A DNA stretch of 64,000 nucleotides from an uncultured Lachnospiraceae bacterium (GCA_902783375.1 CACZQN010000031.1:179817-243816); one strand, 5' to 3'; counted from the first letter of the stretch, positions 35,195 to 44,525 are shown. Program-made: numbers and translations. Notes: generated by a model from the sequence alone, not told the origin.

Positions 35195-37006
35195 ATGAAG
35201 CGCAAACCGAAATGGATGATCAGTCTTCTGATGATTCTTGCGATGGTGCTCGGTGCATGCGGCGGATCAGGCGGTGGCGAGTCAACCACCAGAAATGTGA
35301 ATCCTGCGGCAGGGAACTGGATCGGACAGTACTTGAAGATGGTGGGCGACAGCTATGCGGACAGGGACCAGACTTCTGCATTCCATCTGGAACTGAAAGA
35401 AGATGGAACAGGAACCCATTACCGGGACGATCTTGAGCTCGAAGTCAAGTGGACCCTTGACGGTGAGGCATTCACCATGACGGAAACATTCATGGGAATG
35501 ACTATCGATTATACCGGGACGCTCACCGGGGATGATCTGGATCTCTTCAATGCAGATCCGGACGATATCTGGACGACGGAATATGTCTATGTCCGGGAAG
35601 GTGGTACCAGCAACCGGAAGGAACCGACAGATGAAGTGCCGGCAACAACGGAAAATACGACAGATGAGACTTCTTCAGAAACAGCTGTGGGTGAATCTTC
35701 TGCTAGTTCTGAAATTGCTTCTGGCGACACAGCTTCCGATGAGACAGAAACAACCCCAGAAGATGCATCTTCTGCAGAGGCTGCCTCATCCACAGGAGAT
35801 CCCGCAGCAGATTCTGCTGCGTTGTCTGGTGAAGAGGGATATTATGTCCTCGAAGAATACACTGTCGGTGATCAGACCGTGACACGCGAGATGTATGAAG
35901 CTGCTGAACTCGGCGAGGCTTTTCTGGAACTGAAAGAGGGCGGCGAAGCAGATATTAATATCTTCGGCCAGGAGATGGATATCACCTGGGAACCGGGCAC
36001 AATTATTGCCTACGGCGTCATGGAATATTCATACACGCTGGAAGGTGACAAGCTGATTCTCGATATGGCAGACGTTCTCTACACATTTCAGAAGTCTGAT
36101 GGTACAGAAGCTGCTTCTGATGCATCTTCTGCGGCTGGAGTGCAGACAGAGGAACCTGCGGAGGGATCCAGCGAGGAACCGACAGATACATCTTCCGCAG
36201 TGCCTGCGGGTGTTCCGTCCGGTGATGGCCTTGTCAGTGAGGAAGAACTCCTGAAGGGCTATGTCTGGATGGACAAGGTTGCCAAGGATATCTTCAATAC
36301 CACCTATGAGGGCCTGGCAGAGCACTTCGGCGTCGACGGGGAATTTGACAAGGAAGAATACAGCGAACACATGGGCCGCAACAAGCGGTACTACAAGTGG
36401 ATCTCGACAGAGGATCCGCATCACTTCATCTACGTGAACTTTGACGAGAAGGATGCGGAAAATGCACCTGGCGTTTATACGATCAGCGGCTTCAACTCAA
36501 GCGGCTTCCTGGGATCGGATGCCGCGGAACAGTATCTCGAAGCGGTTCAGGCAGAAGAGCGGGAGAAGAACATCGCCGGCGCTGCGAACATGCCGATGAA
36601 GGAATTCTCAACCGATATTCATCCATTTGCAAATGATGAGGTGACGCTCACCATCGGTGCCGAGATTCCGGAATCCGGCTGGTCCTATGCAGAGCGAACC
36701 GGAAAACTGATCGACAACGAAGACCCGGATGCATTCGGCGCCGGATTCATTCAGTTCACACTGAAGTCGAAGGTGGAAGATTTCGATTTCTACAAGGATC
36801 AGTTTGAAAATTATCAGGAGATCGCGGACCGGGATTTCGACGGAATCACCTTCAAGGGCCGCACCTACAAGAACATCGGCTACGAATGGACGGAGTATAT
36901 CGCACAGATTGATGATGAGCGGGCACTTGCGATCGGCATCGTCCGCGTCGATCTTGCAGAAGGAACTGTCGGAGATCGGATTCTTGACAGCATTACCATC
37001 AAGTAA
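35195..37006 (+). CDS. Large Ser/Thr/Glu-rich surface lipoprotein
   Basis: The 603-residue protein has a lipoprotein signal peptide with lipobox LGAC (Cys22). After a Gly/Ser stretch come a lipocalin-like beta domain (about 45-130), a low-complexity Thr/Ser/Glu/Ala linker (about 130-210), a second similar domain (about 213-305), another such linker (about 305-345) and a C-terminal domain (about 350-603). The two beta domains share a pattern: LELKE with a Gly-rich turn, ITW or VKWT, then a TLTGDDLDL/TLEGDKLIL strand, suggesting an internal duplication. It is probably anchored outside the membrane; ligand unknown. AAAGGAGG at 35179-35186 fixes the start. Confidence 0.75.
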   Translation: MKRKPKWMISLLMILAMVLGACGGSGGGESTTRNVNPAAGNWIGQYLKMVGDSYADRDQTSAFHLELKEDGTGTHYRDDLELEVKWTLDGEAFTMTETFMGMTIDYTGTLTGDDLDLFNADPDDIWTTEYVYVREGGTSNRKEPTDEVPATTENTTDETSSETAVGESSASSEIASGDTASDETETTPEDASSAEAASSTGDPAADSAALSGEEGYYVLEEYTVGDQTVTREMYEAAELGEAFLELKEGGEADINIFGQEMDITWEPGTIIAYGVMEYSYTLEGDKLILDMADVLYTFQKSDGTEAASDASSAAGVQTEEPAEGSSEEPTDTSSAVPAGVPSGDGLVSEEELLKGYVWMDKVAKDIFNTTYEGLAEHFGVDGEFDKEEYSEHMGRNKRYYKWISTEDPHHFIYVNFDEKDAENAPGVYTISGFNSSGFLGSDAAEQYLEAVQAEEREKNIAGAANMPMKEFSTDIHPFANDEVTLTIGAEIPESGWSYAERTGKLIDNEDPDAFGAGFIQFTLKSKVEDFDFYKDQFENYQEIADRDFDGITFKGRTYKNIGYEWTEYIAQIDDERALAIGIVRVDLAEGTVGDRILDSITIK

Positions 37007-37017
37007 GTGATCTATGA

Positions 37018-37049
37018 CAGAGGGTTCTGGCCAAAAGCAGAACCCTCTG
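37018..37049 (+). terminator. Hairpin after the lipoprotein gene
   Basis: CAGAGGGTTCTG (37018-37029) pairs perfectly with CAGAACCCTCTG (37038-37049). Few T follow, so termination may be partial. Confidence 0.6.
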
Positions 37050-37087
37050 CTGTATCTGATCAGATTTGCCGTATAAGGGGGATGAAT

Positions 37088-37393
37088 ATGGAAAATGGAT
37101 TTGCAGTGCTGATGATCATCTTTGCAGGTATCTTATTCCTGTATGCCGCACTTCTTGCGCTGACAAAAGACTACCGGATGCTTCCTTACAAAACCAGCTT
37201 TTCCGTTCAGCCGAAGAATCCGAAAAAATACACAGTGCAGTTCGCGAAAGCTGTGGCTCTCGTTGCCTGCGCAATCGGCATTGGTGGGGTAGTGGCACTG
37301 CGCTATGCACTGCCGGGAGCCCTGATCATGATCATCGGAACGATTCTGGCAATTGTTGCCGCGACAAAACTCTGTCCTCCGGGAAAATACTGA
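37088..37393 (+). CDS. Small two- or three-helix membrane protein, unknown function
   Basis: The 101-residue protein has a hydrophobic N-terminal helix (about 5-22), a basic loop (KNPKKYTVQFAK) and two close hydrophobic stretches near the C-terminus (about 47-90). No family was recognised. AAGGGGG at 37075-37081 gives good spacing to the ATG at 37088; the ATG at 37082 is too close. It converges on the recombinase gene, 16 bases away, with no obvious terminator between. Confidence 0.65.
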   Translation: MENGFAVLMIIFAGILFLYAALLALTKDYRMLPYKTSFSVQPKNPKKYTVQFAKAVALVACAIGIGGVVALRYALPGALIMIIGTILAIVAATKLCPPGKY

Positions 37394-37409
37394 CGAAGAA
37401 ATCATTTAC

Positions 37410-38456
37410 TCATTCCCTGAGTTTCACCTTATTCGCAGCGCTTTTCCGTCTATCTTCTTCGAGGGCGGCGTAATGCTTCCGGGTTGTGTTGACATCCTTG
37501 TGGCCGAGAACATCGGCGACAAGATAGATGTCACCCGTTTCACGGTACAGTGATGTGCCATAGGTACTGCGCAGTTTGTGCGGCGTGATTTTCTTCATCG
37601 TCGTCACAAGCTGTGCATATTTTTTGACCAGTTTTTCGACGGCGCGGACACCGATCCGCTTGTTCTGGATGGAGAGGAAGAATGCATTCGTGCTGCCGGG
37701 TTCTGCCTCAATCAGGGCACGTTCTTCCAGATAGTCTCTCAGCGCATCCGCAACTTCATCACCAAAATACACAATCGCCTCATAGCCGCCCTTGCGGTGA
37801 ATCTTGATACCGTTTGTCTTGAAATCCACGTCGCTGATGTCGAGGCCGACACACTCAGAGACACGGATGCCGGTGCCGAGCAGAAGTGTCACGATCGCCA
37901 GATCTCTGACAGCGGTGCGGTCATGGAAAGATTCCTGATTCTTCGTCAGGCCGTTTCCGGATTCCACATCATCGAGGAGTGTTGCAACTTCATCCGGTTC
38001 CAGCCGGATGATGGCTTTTTCATGCAGTTTCGGGATATCGATCAGAACCGTCGGATTCGTGGTAATCAGCTCCCGCTTGAAATAATACTTGTAGAAGCTC
38101 CGGAGAGAGACCAGTTTGCGCTTGATCCCGCTGGGACTGTTCGTATATTCCTTGCCGTCCTTCACGTAATACTTCAGATAGTCGATATATTCCTCAAGAT
38201 CCACTGCCTGGATCTCATCCAGCACGCTGATCGGCAGATTGCGGACTTCCGTGCCTTTCAGCGAAGGATTCTCGGAAACCAGCCATTCAAAGAAGACAAT
38301 CAGGTCATAGGCATAGGCAATCCGGGTTCTCGACTGGGTTGTCGGTTCGATTCCCCGGAAGAAATCCCCTGCAAAGCGGGGGAGTTTTTTTAACAGTTCC
38401 CTCTGTTTGAGGGCATTGTCGATATTCACCTGATCATGATAGGTACGTTCAGCCAT
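37410..38456 (-). CDS. Tyrosine recombinase (XerC/D-like integrase family)
   Basis: This 348-residue phage-integrase-family enzyme has an N-terminal SAM-like DNA-binding domain and a C-terminal catalytic domain. The catalytic set is visible: Arg in LLLGTGIRVSECVGLD, Lys in IHRKGGYEAIVYF, HxxR in ITPHKLRSTYGTSLY, His in VLGHKDVNTTRKHY, and the Tyr nucleophile in the same block. Length and sequence fit chromosomally encoded Xer-like recombinases found widely in Lachnospiraceae rather than a phage integrase. No att site, excisionase or phage genes are adjacent. It could resolve chromosome dimers or act on a local target; the array at 44.7-45.1 kb is a speculative candidate. Confidence 0.85.
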   Translation of the reverse strand: MAERTYHDQVNIDNALKQRELLKKLPRFAGDFFRGIEPTTQSRTRIAYAYDLIVFFEWLVSENPSLKGTEVRNLPISVLDEIQAVDLEEYIDYLKYYVKDGKEYTNSPSGIKRKLVSLRSFYKYYFKRELITTNPTVLIDIPKLHEKAIIRLEPDEVATLLDDVESGNGLTKNQESFHDRTAVRDLAIVTLLLGTGIRVSECVGLDISDVDFKTNGIKIHRKGGYEAIVYFGDEVADALRDYLEERALIEAEPGSTNAFFLSIQNKRIGVRAVEKLVKKYAQLVTTMKKITPHKLRSTYGTSLYRETGDIYLVADVLGHKDVNTTRKHYAALEEDRRKSAANKVKLRE

Positions 38457-38651
38457 TATCAGCCTCTTTTCTCACAACTATTCGCGAAACCTGTTTCTTT
38501 TGTAAGGATATCACTGCCGAAATAAGAGTGCAAGTGCCATTTTCGTTACTTTTCTGACACAGTTTTACCATGCCTTTTTTCTAAGATCGAAACGTACTTT
38601 TTTACCTGGTTATCAATCTATAACTGAAATACAATCCGAGGTTCACCTAGA

Positions 38652-41600
38652 ATGAAAAAATATATATCTGTTCTTGCACTTTCACTTTTTCTGGCGGCCG
38701 CATCCGCACTGTGTGGTCCGGTGATTTCGGCAGAGGCAGCGCCGATCACGATCACATATGACGGGGAAGAGCATGTCTATGACGGTACGCAGGTTTCCTA
38801 CACCCTTGACGGGCAGGCGCTGCCATCCGATTATCCCGGCATCATCATTGACGACATCTCGCTTGCGTCCTGCAAGGAGATCTTTGTCAACGGGAAGACC
38901 GGCATCACCTCCAAGTACAGTTCCAGGCTCGGAAGAGTCTATCTTTATCACGGAAATGATGTGATCAAGTTCCAGTTCGGGGCAGAAGAGGCAGAAGTGA
39001 ACGGCGAGATGAAGAAGTTGCCGCTTGCTGCCAGACTGATCACCATGCCGGACGGTGCAAAGAAGATCTATGTGCCGGCGCGCTTTGTCGCAGAGAATTT
39101 CGGATTTACGTATGTGTGGAATGCGACGACCGGTGTTGCTTCGATGACGAGCAGCAGCAAGCCGATCACGGTGGCCGGTAAGAAGCGGTTATATGATAAC
39201 TGGGAAGTTCTGTTCACCATCGAGGGAAAGAAGACGAATACCGAGGCATTGCCGGGCATCATCCTTTCGGACACAACCATGGCTCCGGTCAAGGCGGTCT
39301 TTGCCGGAAAAGCCGGTGGCTGTACCTATGCACTCGGAAAGAATGCTGAAGGAAAGCGGACTATCACGCTGAGCAAATGTGACCACACACTGATCCTGAC
39401 GGTCGGTTCCCGCTATGCAAATCTGGACGGGACAGTCCTGGAACTGACACAGATACCGGTTCTGGTGAAGTTTGCAGGCAGTGGCAAGAGCGCTTATTAC
39501 GTTCCGTTTGTCGATGTTGCCTCGGCACTGGATTTCACTGTGCAGCGGCAGATCGATACGGAGATCGACCTAGGACTTCCACATAAGCTCTATGATCAGG
39601 GGAAATGGCAGATCATCGATACGATGGTCAATGTCAGTGTAAACAACGAAAAAGTGGAGCTGGGGAGTGCATTCGGCTTCCTGGATCAGGATACTGCGAT
39701 GGTTCCTGCGAGCACCGTCTTTAAAAAAGCGCTCGGCTGTGATTATTCCTATGTTCCGTCTGCATCCACACTGACGCTGCATCACGGGGAGCATACGCTG
39801 ATTCTGATACTTGGCGAAGATACCTGCTACCTCGACGGAGAGAAGCTGGTTCTTCCGGCTGCACCGAGAAAAGTAAAGCCTGCTTACGGCACCAGCAATT
39901 ATCTCTATGTGCCGGCGGCAGAAGTGGCAGAAGCCCTTGAGATCGAATACAACTTTATTGCAGAATCGAATATTGCGAAGTTTACCGTGCCGGAAGATAC
40001 TCCGGAAACGCCGGTGACAGAAGATCCGTCGCAGGAGACACCGGCAGGGGAAGATCCTGCCCCGGAGCAGCCTGCGACCGAAGAACCTGCCACAGAGCAG
40101 CCTGCGGTCGAAGAACCAGCCGCAGAGCAGCCGGGAGGAGAAACGCCGGTAACCGTGGATCCGAAGCCGGAACAGCCTGGCACGGAACAGCCGGGGACTG
40201 AGCCCCCGGTCACCGAAGATCCGACACCGGTGACGCCGGAAACCCCGGTTACACCGGAGACACCGGTTGTCCCGATTACACCGGAAATCCCGGAGGAGCC
40301 GGATGTTGTCTCTCTGCCGGATGCTGTCTTATTCGCCTGGGCGGGTGCACCGGCGGCACCGGAAGGAACGGATGCGCTGACAGACGGCGTCTTTAGCCTT
40401 GCTGGCAGAACGATTCAGCCTGGAACAACCATTTATCCGGCGGTGAAGGAACTCCTGGTAAACCAGGAAAAGCATGGCGGTTCTTATGACACCTTTGATA
40501 TTACTTCAGATACCGGTTTCGGCAATGTGGAAGGAACCTTTGCAGACGGGAAACTGGTCCTCACGCTGAAGAATATGACCTTCGGATCAAGAGCAGAGAA
40601 GTATTACCCGGACGGCTATCTGATCCGCCGCTCGACGATCGAATATGACCAGGAGAGCAATACGACAACCATCACGATGACGGTTGTGGACTCGGTGCGT
40701 GACTGCCGCGTAACCCTTTCTGATGACCTGATGCAGCTCCATGTCCGGTTTATCCGCGGAGATCTGACCACTGTAACCGGCAGTTACATCAGCGGTCAGT
40801 ACCAGATGATCGTGAACGCAAACGGTGATTTCTCTGCGGATGTCATTCAGTCGGCAAATAATCTGCTCACCCTGAAGATTTCCGGTGTCTCCGATGCAAT
40901 CGGTACACAGTTCTATGAAGATACGGTCAATCTGTATCCGGAACTTGACCGCGTGGATTATACCACCGATGAGAGCGGAAATATCCTCGTGACCTTCACG
41001 GTTGCCGGCGATATCACCTATGAACTGCAGAAGGGGATCGGACAGGCGACCCTCATGCTGCGGCGCGGAGCAAGCGTCCCGATCACAATGAAAATTCCGC
41101 TGATGCCGGGAACGGTGACTTCCAGTATCCAGGCAGAAGATGACTACCGGAACCGGACATTTTATTTCACCATTCCGGGAGACCAGCGCGTGTACCTTGA
41201 TGCGGTCGGAATTACCAATACGAACGCGAATGTGACATCCGTCAGCTACAATCTTGATGGGAACGGAAATACCCGGATCGCCGTGAAGACCGGGAAGCTG
41301 CAGGCCTATAAGCTTTCCCTCGGAAACGGCGTTCTGAACGTCCGTATCGATGACCCGAGAAATCTGTATTCGAAGATCATCATTCTTGATCCGGGACATG
41401 GCGGTTCGGATGTCGGTGCAGCGGTTGGCTCGATTTACGAGAAGGATATCACGCTGTCGATCCTGTACAACCATCTGTCCACACTGGTCACGGATCCGGA
41501 CCTCAAGGTGTACTGGACCAGAACGGGAGATGACACGCTGACGCTCTCGCAGAGAGCCGTGATGGCGAAAAATTATGGGGCGGACCTTTTTGTCAGCCTG

Positions 41601-41945
41601 CATATGAATTCCGCACCGTCTTCACCTGGCGCATCCGGGACAGAGACCTATTATTCTTCGAAAAATAACACGCTGACAGCCAGCGGCCTGAACAGTTATA
41701 AACTGGCATCGCTCCTGCAGAACAACCTGGTAAGCGGCCTTGGAACCGTGAACCGGAAGGTCAAGGACAATGTCTTCTATGTGACCTACTACAACAGCGT
41801 GCCGGCGATCCTGATCGAGCTGGGATTCATGACCAATTCGGCGGAACTTGCAAGACTGCAGGATACTGCCTATCAGCAGAGAGCCGCAGAAATTATCTAT
41901 CAGTCGATTGAAGATGCATTTGCGGCATATCCGACAGGGAGGTGA
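38652..41945 (+). CDS. Modular N-acetylmuramoyl-L-alanine amidase with stalk domains
   Basis: The 1097-residue secreted protein has a signal peptide (residues 1 to about 29), three tandem copper-amine-oxidase-N-like stalk modules (about 30-165, 170-305 and 310-450, each with a VNGKTG/MVPASTVF-type strand pattern and a YVPA(R/A)xV motif), a Pro/Glu/Thr-rich repeat linker (about 450-570), a beta-rich middle region (about 600-900) and a C-terminal Amidase_3 domain (about 908-1093). The amidase zinc and catalytic residues are in IIILDPGHGGSDVGA, LFVSLHMNSA and ILIELGFMTN. It cleaves the muramoyl-alanine bond in peptidoglycan. The GHL10 gene starts two bases downstream. Confidence 0.9.
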   Translation: MKKYISVLALSLFLAAASALCGPVISAEAAPITITYDGEEHVYDGTQVSYTLDGQALPSDYPGIIIDDISLASCKEIFVNGKTGITSKYSSRLGRVYLYHGNDVIKFQFGAEEAEVNGEMKKLPLAARLITMPDGAKKIYVPARFVAENFGFTYVWNATTGVASMTSSSKPITVAGKKRLYDNWEVLFTIEGKKTNTEALPGIILSDTTMAPVKAVFAGKAGGCTYALGKNAEGKRTITLSKCDHTLILTVGSRYANLDGTVLELTQIPVLVKFAGSGKSAYYVPFVDVASALDFTVQRQIDTEIDLGLPHKLYDQGKWQIIDTMVNVSVNNEKVELGSAFGFLDQDTAMVPASTVFKKALGCDYSYVPSASTLTLHHGEHTLILILGEDTCYLDGEKLVLPAAPRKVKPAYGTSNYLYVPAAEVAEALEIEYNFIAESNIAKFTVPEDTPETPVTEDPSQETPAGEDPAPEQPATEEPATEQPAVEEPAAEQPGGETPVTVDPKPEQPGTEQPGTEPPVTEDPTPVTPETPVTPETPVVPITPEIPEEPDVVSLPDAVLFAWAGAPAAPEGTDALTDGVFSLAGRTIQPGTTIYPAVKELLVNQEKHGGSYDTFDITSDTGFGNVEGTFADGKLVLTLKNMTFGSRAEKYYPDGYLIRRSTIEYDQESNTTTITMTVVDSVRDCRVTLSDDLMQLHVRFIRGDLTTVTGSYISGQYQMIVNANGDFSADVIQSANNLLTLKISGVSDAIGTQFYEDTVNLYPELDRVDYTTDESGNILVTFTVAGDITYELQKGIGQATLMLRRGASVPITMKIPLMPGTVTSSIQAEDDYRNRTFYFTIPGDQRVYLDAVGITNTNANVTSVSYNLDGNGNTRIAVKTGKLQAYKLSLGNGVLNVRIDDPRNLYSKIIILDPGHGGSDVGAAVGSIYEKDITLSILYNHLSTLVTDPDLKVYWTRTGDDTLTLSQRAVMAKNYGADLFVSLHMNSAPSSPGASGTETYYSSKNNTLTASGLNSYKLASLLQNNLVSGLGTVNRKVKDNVFYVTYYNSVPAILIELGFMTNSAELARLQDTAYQQRAAEIIYQSIEDAFAAYPTGR
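40005..40290 (+). repeat. Degenerate tandem repeats encoding the Pro/Glu/Thr linker
   Basis: Short imperfect repeats such as CCTGCGACCGAAGAACC and GAGCAGCCTGC recur through this stretch of the amidase gene, encoding EEPATEQPA- and TPETPVTP-like units. Copy number could vary without frame loss. Confidence 0.6.
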
Positions 41946-41947
41946 AG

Positions 41948-43735
41948 ATGAGAAGAAAACTGCTTCTGTTCTTCGGGCTGATGCTGATGCTCGCCACGCT
42001 TCTCTGGCAGGAGCCGGTTCCTGCAGCAGGAGAGGAGCCGGAGATCGTCTTTTCCTTTGACCGGGAGGGACCTGCATCTGTCAAAAAGATGACGGTGACC
42101 GTCCGGGCTTCAGAAGGAATCGAATCGATCAAATACCAGACCGGCGTCCGGTACGAGTCATATTTTGCAAAGCGCGGGAAGGTGATGGCAGTCAATGGAC
42201 TGTATGAGAGCAGCCGCACCTTCACGATGAAGAAGAACGCCGCCTATACCTTTTATGTGCTGACGAAAGACGGAACGGAGAAGGTTGAAACCATCGAGAT
42301 CACGGACATCGACCGGGAAGCCCCGCATGTCGTCCTCACAGAGGAACGGGTCGGGGAAGACAGCCTGCAGCCGGTTTCCTTTATTACCGTCGAGGCTACA
42401 GACAACAACGAAATCGCAGATCTCCGCTATGTGGCCGGTGCGCTGACCGATCCGGCGGATCCGCTCTGGGATTCTGCCGAGGCATATGAAATCGGCGGGT
42501 CCAGAGTATTCACGGTGGCACCGAAGAAGGCCGGTACCTTTTCTGTGCGGGCGCTTGATCCGGCCGGGAATGCCATGATCCGGACCATCACCGTCGTATA
42601 TGAACTTCCGCCGGAAGAGAAGCGGGCTGTCTGGATCACGTATCTGGAACTGTCCGATGAGGGCTATACCGAAGAAGCGTTCCGGGAAAGAGTCCGGAAG
42701 ATGTTTGACAGCGCGCTGGCGAACCGGATGAATACCGTGATCTTCCAGGTCCGGCCGTTCTCAGATGCGCTTTATCGTTCCGATTATTATCCATGGTCGG
42801 TCTACGTCTCCGGAACACAGGGTGTGGATCCCGGGTTTGATCCATTTGCAATTGCTGTCGAAGAAGCGCATGCCAGAGGCCTTGCCATCGAGGCATATCT
42901 CAATCCATACCGGATCTGCAGAAAGACCGATTTCAAGAAACTGGCGGAGAACAGTCCGGCGTACCAGTGGCTCCATGACGATAACGAGGACAACGACCGC
43001 AACGTGCTTTTATTCAACAGCATGTATTATTATAACCCTGCATCGCGAGATGTCGTCGACCTGATTGTCGCCGGCGTCAGAGAGATTCTCCAGAAATATG
43101 ATGTGGATGGTGTCGTATTCGATGATTATTTTTATCCGACGCTTGGGAAGAATTATCAGAAGAATTTTGATGCACCGGAATATGAGACCTACTGCATGAT
43201 CGAGGAAGCGGCGGGAGAGGAACCGCTCTCCATCGCGGACTGGAGACGGCAGAACATCTCCGGCATGGTACACCAGGTCTGGCGGACGGTTCATACCTAC
43301 GGAAATGACATTCCGTTCGGCATCAGTCCTGCCGGGAACCTGAACAACCTCCGGAGCGACCTGCAGCACTATGTGGATATCGATCTCTGGTGCAATACAC
43401 CGGGATATGTCGATTACGTCAGCCCGCAGCAGTACTGGGGCTTCGAGTCCACGGCCTGTGCCTTTATTGAAAATATCGAGAACTGGGTTGCGGTCGTCCG
43501 GTCGCCCGATGTCAAGCTGTATGTGACGCTGCCGGCTCATTATGCCGTGACGCAGCCGACGAAGGAATGGAAAGAGAATCATGACGTGCTGATGCGGATG
43601 GTCACTTACCTCCGTGCAATCGATAAGGTCGACGGTTTCTATCTGTTCCGCCAGGATTTTCTGGATGACGTCTATCTGACGACCGATGCACTGCATGAAG
43701 AATTGAATAATTTATTATCCATACTTGTCGAATAA
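41948..43735 (+). CDS. Secreted GHL10 (DUF187) family glycoside hydrolase-like protein
   Basis: The 595-residue protein has a signal peptide (about 1-28), two Ig-like beta domains (about 30-225) and a GHL10 catalytic barrel starting at EKRAVWITYLELSDEGYT. Family segments are NTVIFQVRPFSDALYRSDYYPWS-like, GVDPGFDPFAIAVEEAHARG, AYLNPYRIC, VDGVVFDDYFYP, IPFGISPAGN and YVSPQQYWGF. Members are predicted to act on cell-wall or exopolysaccharide glycans; none was characterised to my knowledge for this exact form. GGGAGG at 41938-41942 favours the ATG at 41948. It is co-transcribed with the amidase. Confidence 0.87.
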   Translation: MRRKLLLFFGLMLMLATLLWQEPVPAAGEEPEIVFSFDREGPASVKKMTVTVRASEGIESIKYQTGVRYESYFAKRGKVMAVNGLYESSRTFTMKKNAAYTFYVLTKDGTEKVETIEITDIDREAPHVVLTEERVGEDSLQPVSFITVEATDNNEIADLRYVAGALTDPADPLWDSAEAYEIGGSRVFTVAPKKAGTFSVRALDPAGNAMIRTITVVYELPPEEKRAVWITYLELSDEGYTEEAFRERVRKMFDSALANRMNTVIFQVRPFSDALYRSDYYPWSVYVSGTQGVDPGFDPFAIAVEEAHARGLAIEAYLNPYRICRKTDFKKLAENSPAYQWLHDDNEDNDRNVLLFNSMYYYNPASRDVVDLIVAGVREILQKYDVDGVVFDDYFYPTLGKNYQKNFDAPEYETYCMIEEAAGEEPLSIADWRRQNISGMVHQVWRTVHTYGNDIPFGISPAGNLNNLRSDLQHYVDIDLWCNTPGYVDYVSPQQYWGFESTACAFIENIENWVAVVRSPDVKLYVTLPAHYAVTQPTKEWKENHDVLMRMVTYLRAIDKVDGFYLFRQDFLDDVYLTTDALHEELNNLLSILVE

Positions 43736-43753
43736 AGGAATTTGGTCTATAAT
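43725..43753 (+). promoter_or_regulatory. Promoter of the phosphoribosyltransferase-like gene
   Basis: TTGTCG (43725-43730), a 17-base spacer and a perfect TATAAT (43748-43753). It overlaps the end of the GHL10 gene and gives a leader of about 85 bases before the ATG at 43847. Confidence 0.75.
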
Positions 43754-43814
43754 AATATGGTGAGCCCGGGAAAAGCTTTCGCGGACCGCAAATTTCATGC
43801 AAAAGGAGTGGGGT

Positions 43815-43850
43815 GTGACCAAGGTGGATCGCACCGGTAAAAGGCTATGA
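43815..43850 (+). CDS. Eleven-codon upstream reading frame overlapping the next start
   Basis: A GTG at 43815 with an ideal ribosome site (AGGAG at 43804-43808, six-base gap) opens a frame encoding fMTKVDRTGKRL. Its TGA at 43848-43850 overlaps the downstream ATG (43847-43849). The downstream gene itself has only AAAAGG two bases before its ATG and an in-frame TAA at 43838-43840, so it cannot extend upstream. Translational coupling or leader-peptide control is inferred. Confidence 0.55.
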   Translation: MTKVDRTGKRL

Positions 43851-44488
43851 AAGAAGAAAATTTCATCAAAGTACTGGCAAGTGGAGCGAATGTCCCTCTG
43901 AAAGTTCGCCCGGGTCATTTTGCAACGAATCATTCCCATATCAATTATTATATTGATACCACGACGCTGAAGACCCGTACCAGCGATTCACAGGAGATCG
44001 CAAGAGCACTGGCCGGCATGTATCTGTATGATACGGTTGTCGATACCATCGTCTGCATGGAAGGAACCGAGGTCATCGGCGCTTATCTGGCTGAGGAACT
44101 GACCAAGTCCGGTTTCCTGACCGCGAATGCCCACAAGACCATCTATGTGGTTACACCGGAGTTCAACAACAACTCCCAGCTGATTTTCCGTCAGAACCTG
44201 GTTCCGGAGATCGCCGGCAAGCACATCCTGATCCTGATGGCGATGGTCACCACAGGTCTTTCTGTCAACAAGGCTCTGGAATGTGTTCAGTATTATCAGG
44301 GAATCATCAGCGGCGTTTCGAGTATTTTCTCGAACATCGCCGAATGCAACGGCATCCCGATCCGTTCTGTATTCGGACAGACAGAGATTCCGGATTACGC
44401 ACAGTACGATTACAGACAGTGTCCGTATTGCGCAGCCGGTGTCAAACTGACCGCCATGGTCAACGCATTCGGGTACGAGGAACTGTAA
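43847..44488 (+). CDS. Orotate phosphoribosyltransferase-like protein with altered PRPP loop
   Basis: The 213-residue protein aligns in layout with type I phosphoribosyltransferases of the orotate group, ending YRQCPYCAAGVKLTAMVNAFG. The PRPP-binding loop, normally V-E/D-D-x-x-(S/T)TGGS, reads LILMAMVTTGLS, so the two acidic residues that contact ribose are missing. It may bind ligand without catalysis, like PurR-type regulators, or use an altered mechanism (inference). It is the only gene between the promoter at 43725 and the terminator at 44581, and its translation probably depends on the upstream reading frame. Confidence 0.7.
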   Translation: MKEENFIKVLASGANVPLKVRPGHFATNHSHINYYIDTTTLKTRTSDSQEIARALAGMYLYDTVVDTIVCMEGTEVIGAYLAEELTKSGFLTANAHKTIYVVTPEFNNNSQLIFRQNLVPEIAGKHILILMAMVTTGLSVNKALECVQYYQGIISGVSSIFSNIAECNGIPIRSVFGQTEIPDYAQYDYRQCPYCAAGVKLTAMVNAFGYEEL

Positions 44489-44508
44489 AAACAAGCGTTT
44501 TACACAGC

Positions 44509-44525
44509 CTCTCCTCTCAGGAGAG
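44509..44525 (+). other. Small perfect hairpin downstream of the phosphoribosyltransferase-like gene
   Basis: CTCTCCT-CTC-AGGAGAG forms a 7-bp stem with a three-base loop. There is no T-run, so it is not itself a terminator; the true terminator follows at 44581. Confidence 0.5.

Noticed and set aside
37410..38456. Phage integrase marking a prophage
   Set aside because: No phage structural, excisionase or repressor genes and no att duplication are visible; the sequence fits chromosomal Xer-like recombinases better.
38481..38490. Shared TTCGCGAAAC at 38481 and 44539 as a recombination site (dif-like)
   Set aside because: Only ten bases match, the flanks differ, and neither resembles the known Firmicute dif sequence; chance is sufficient.
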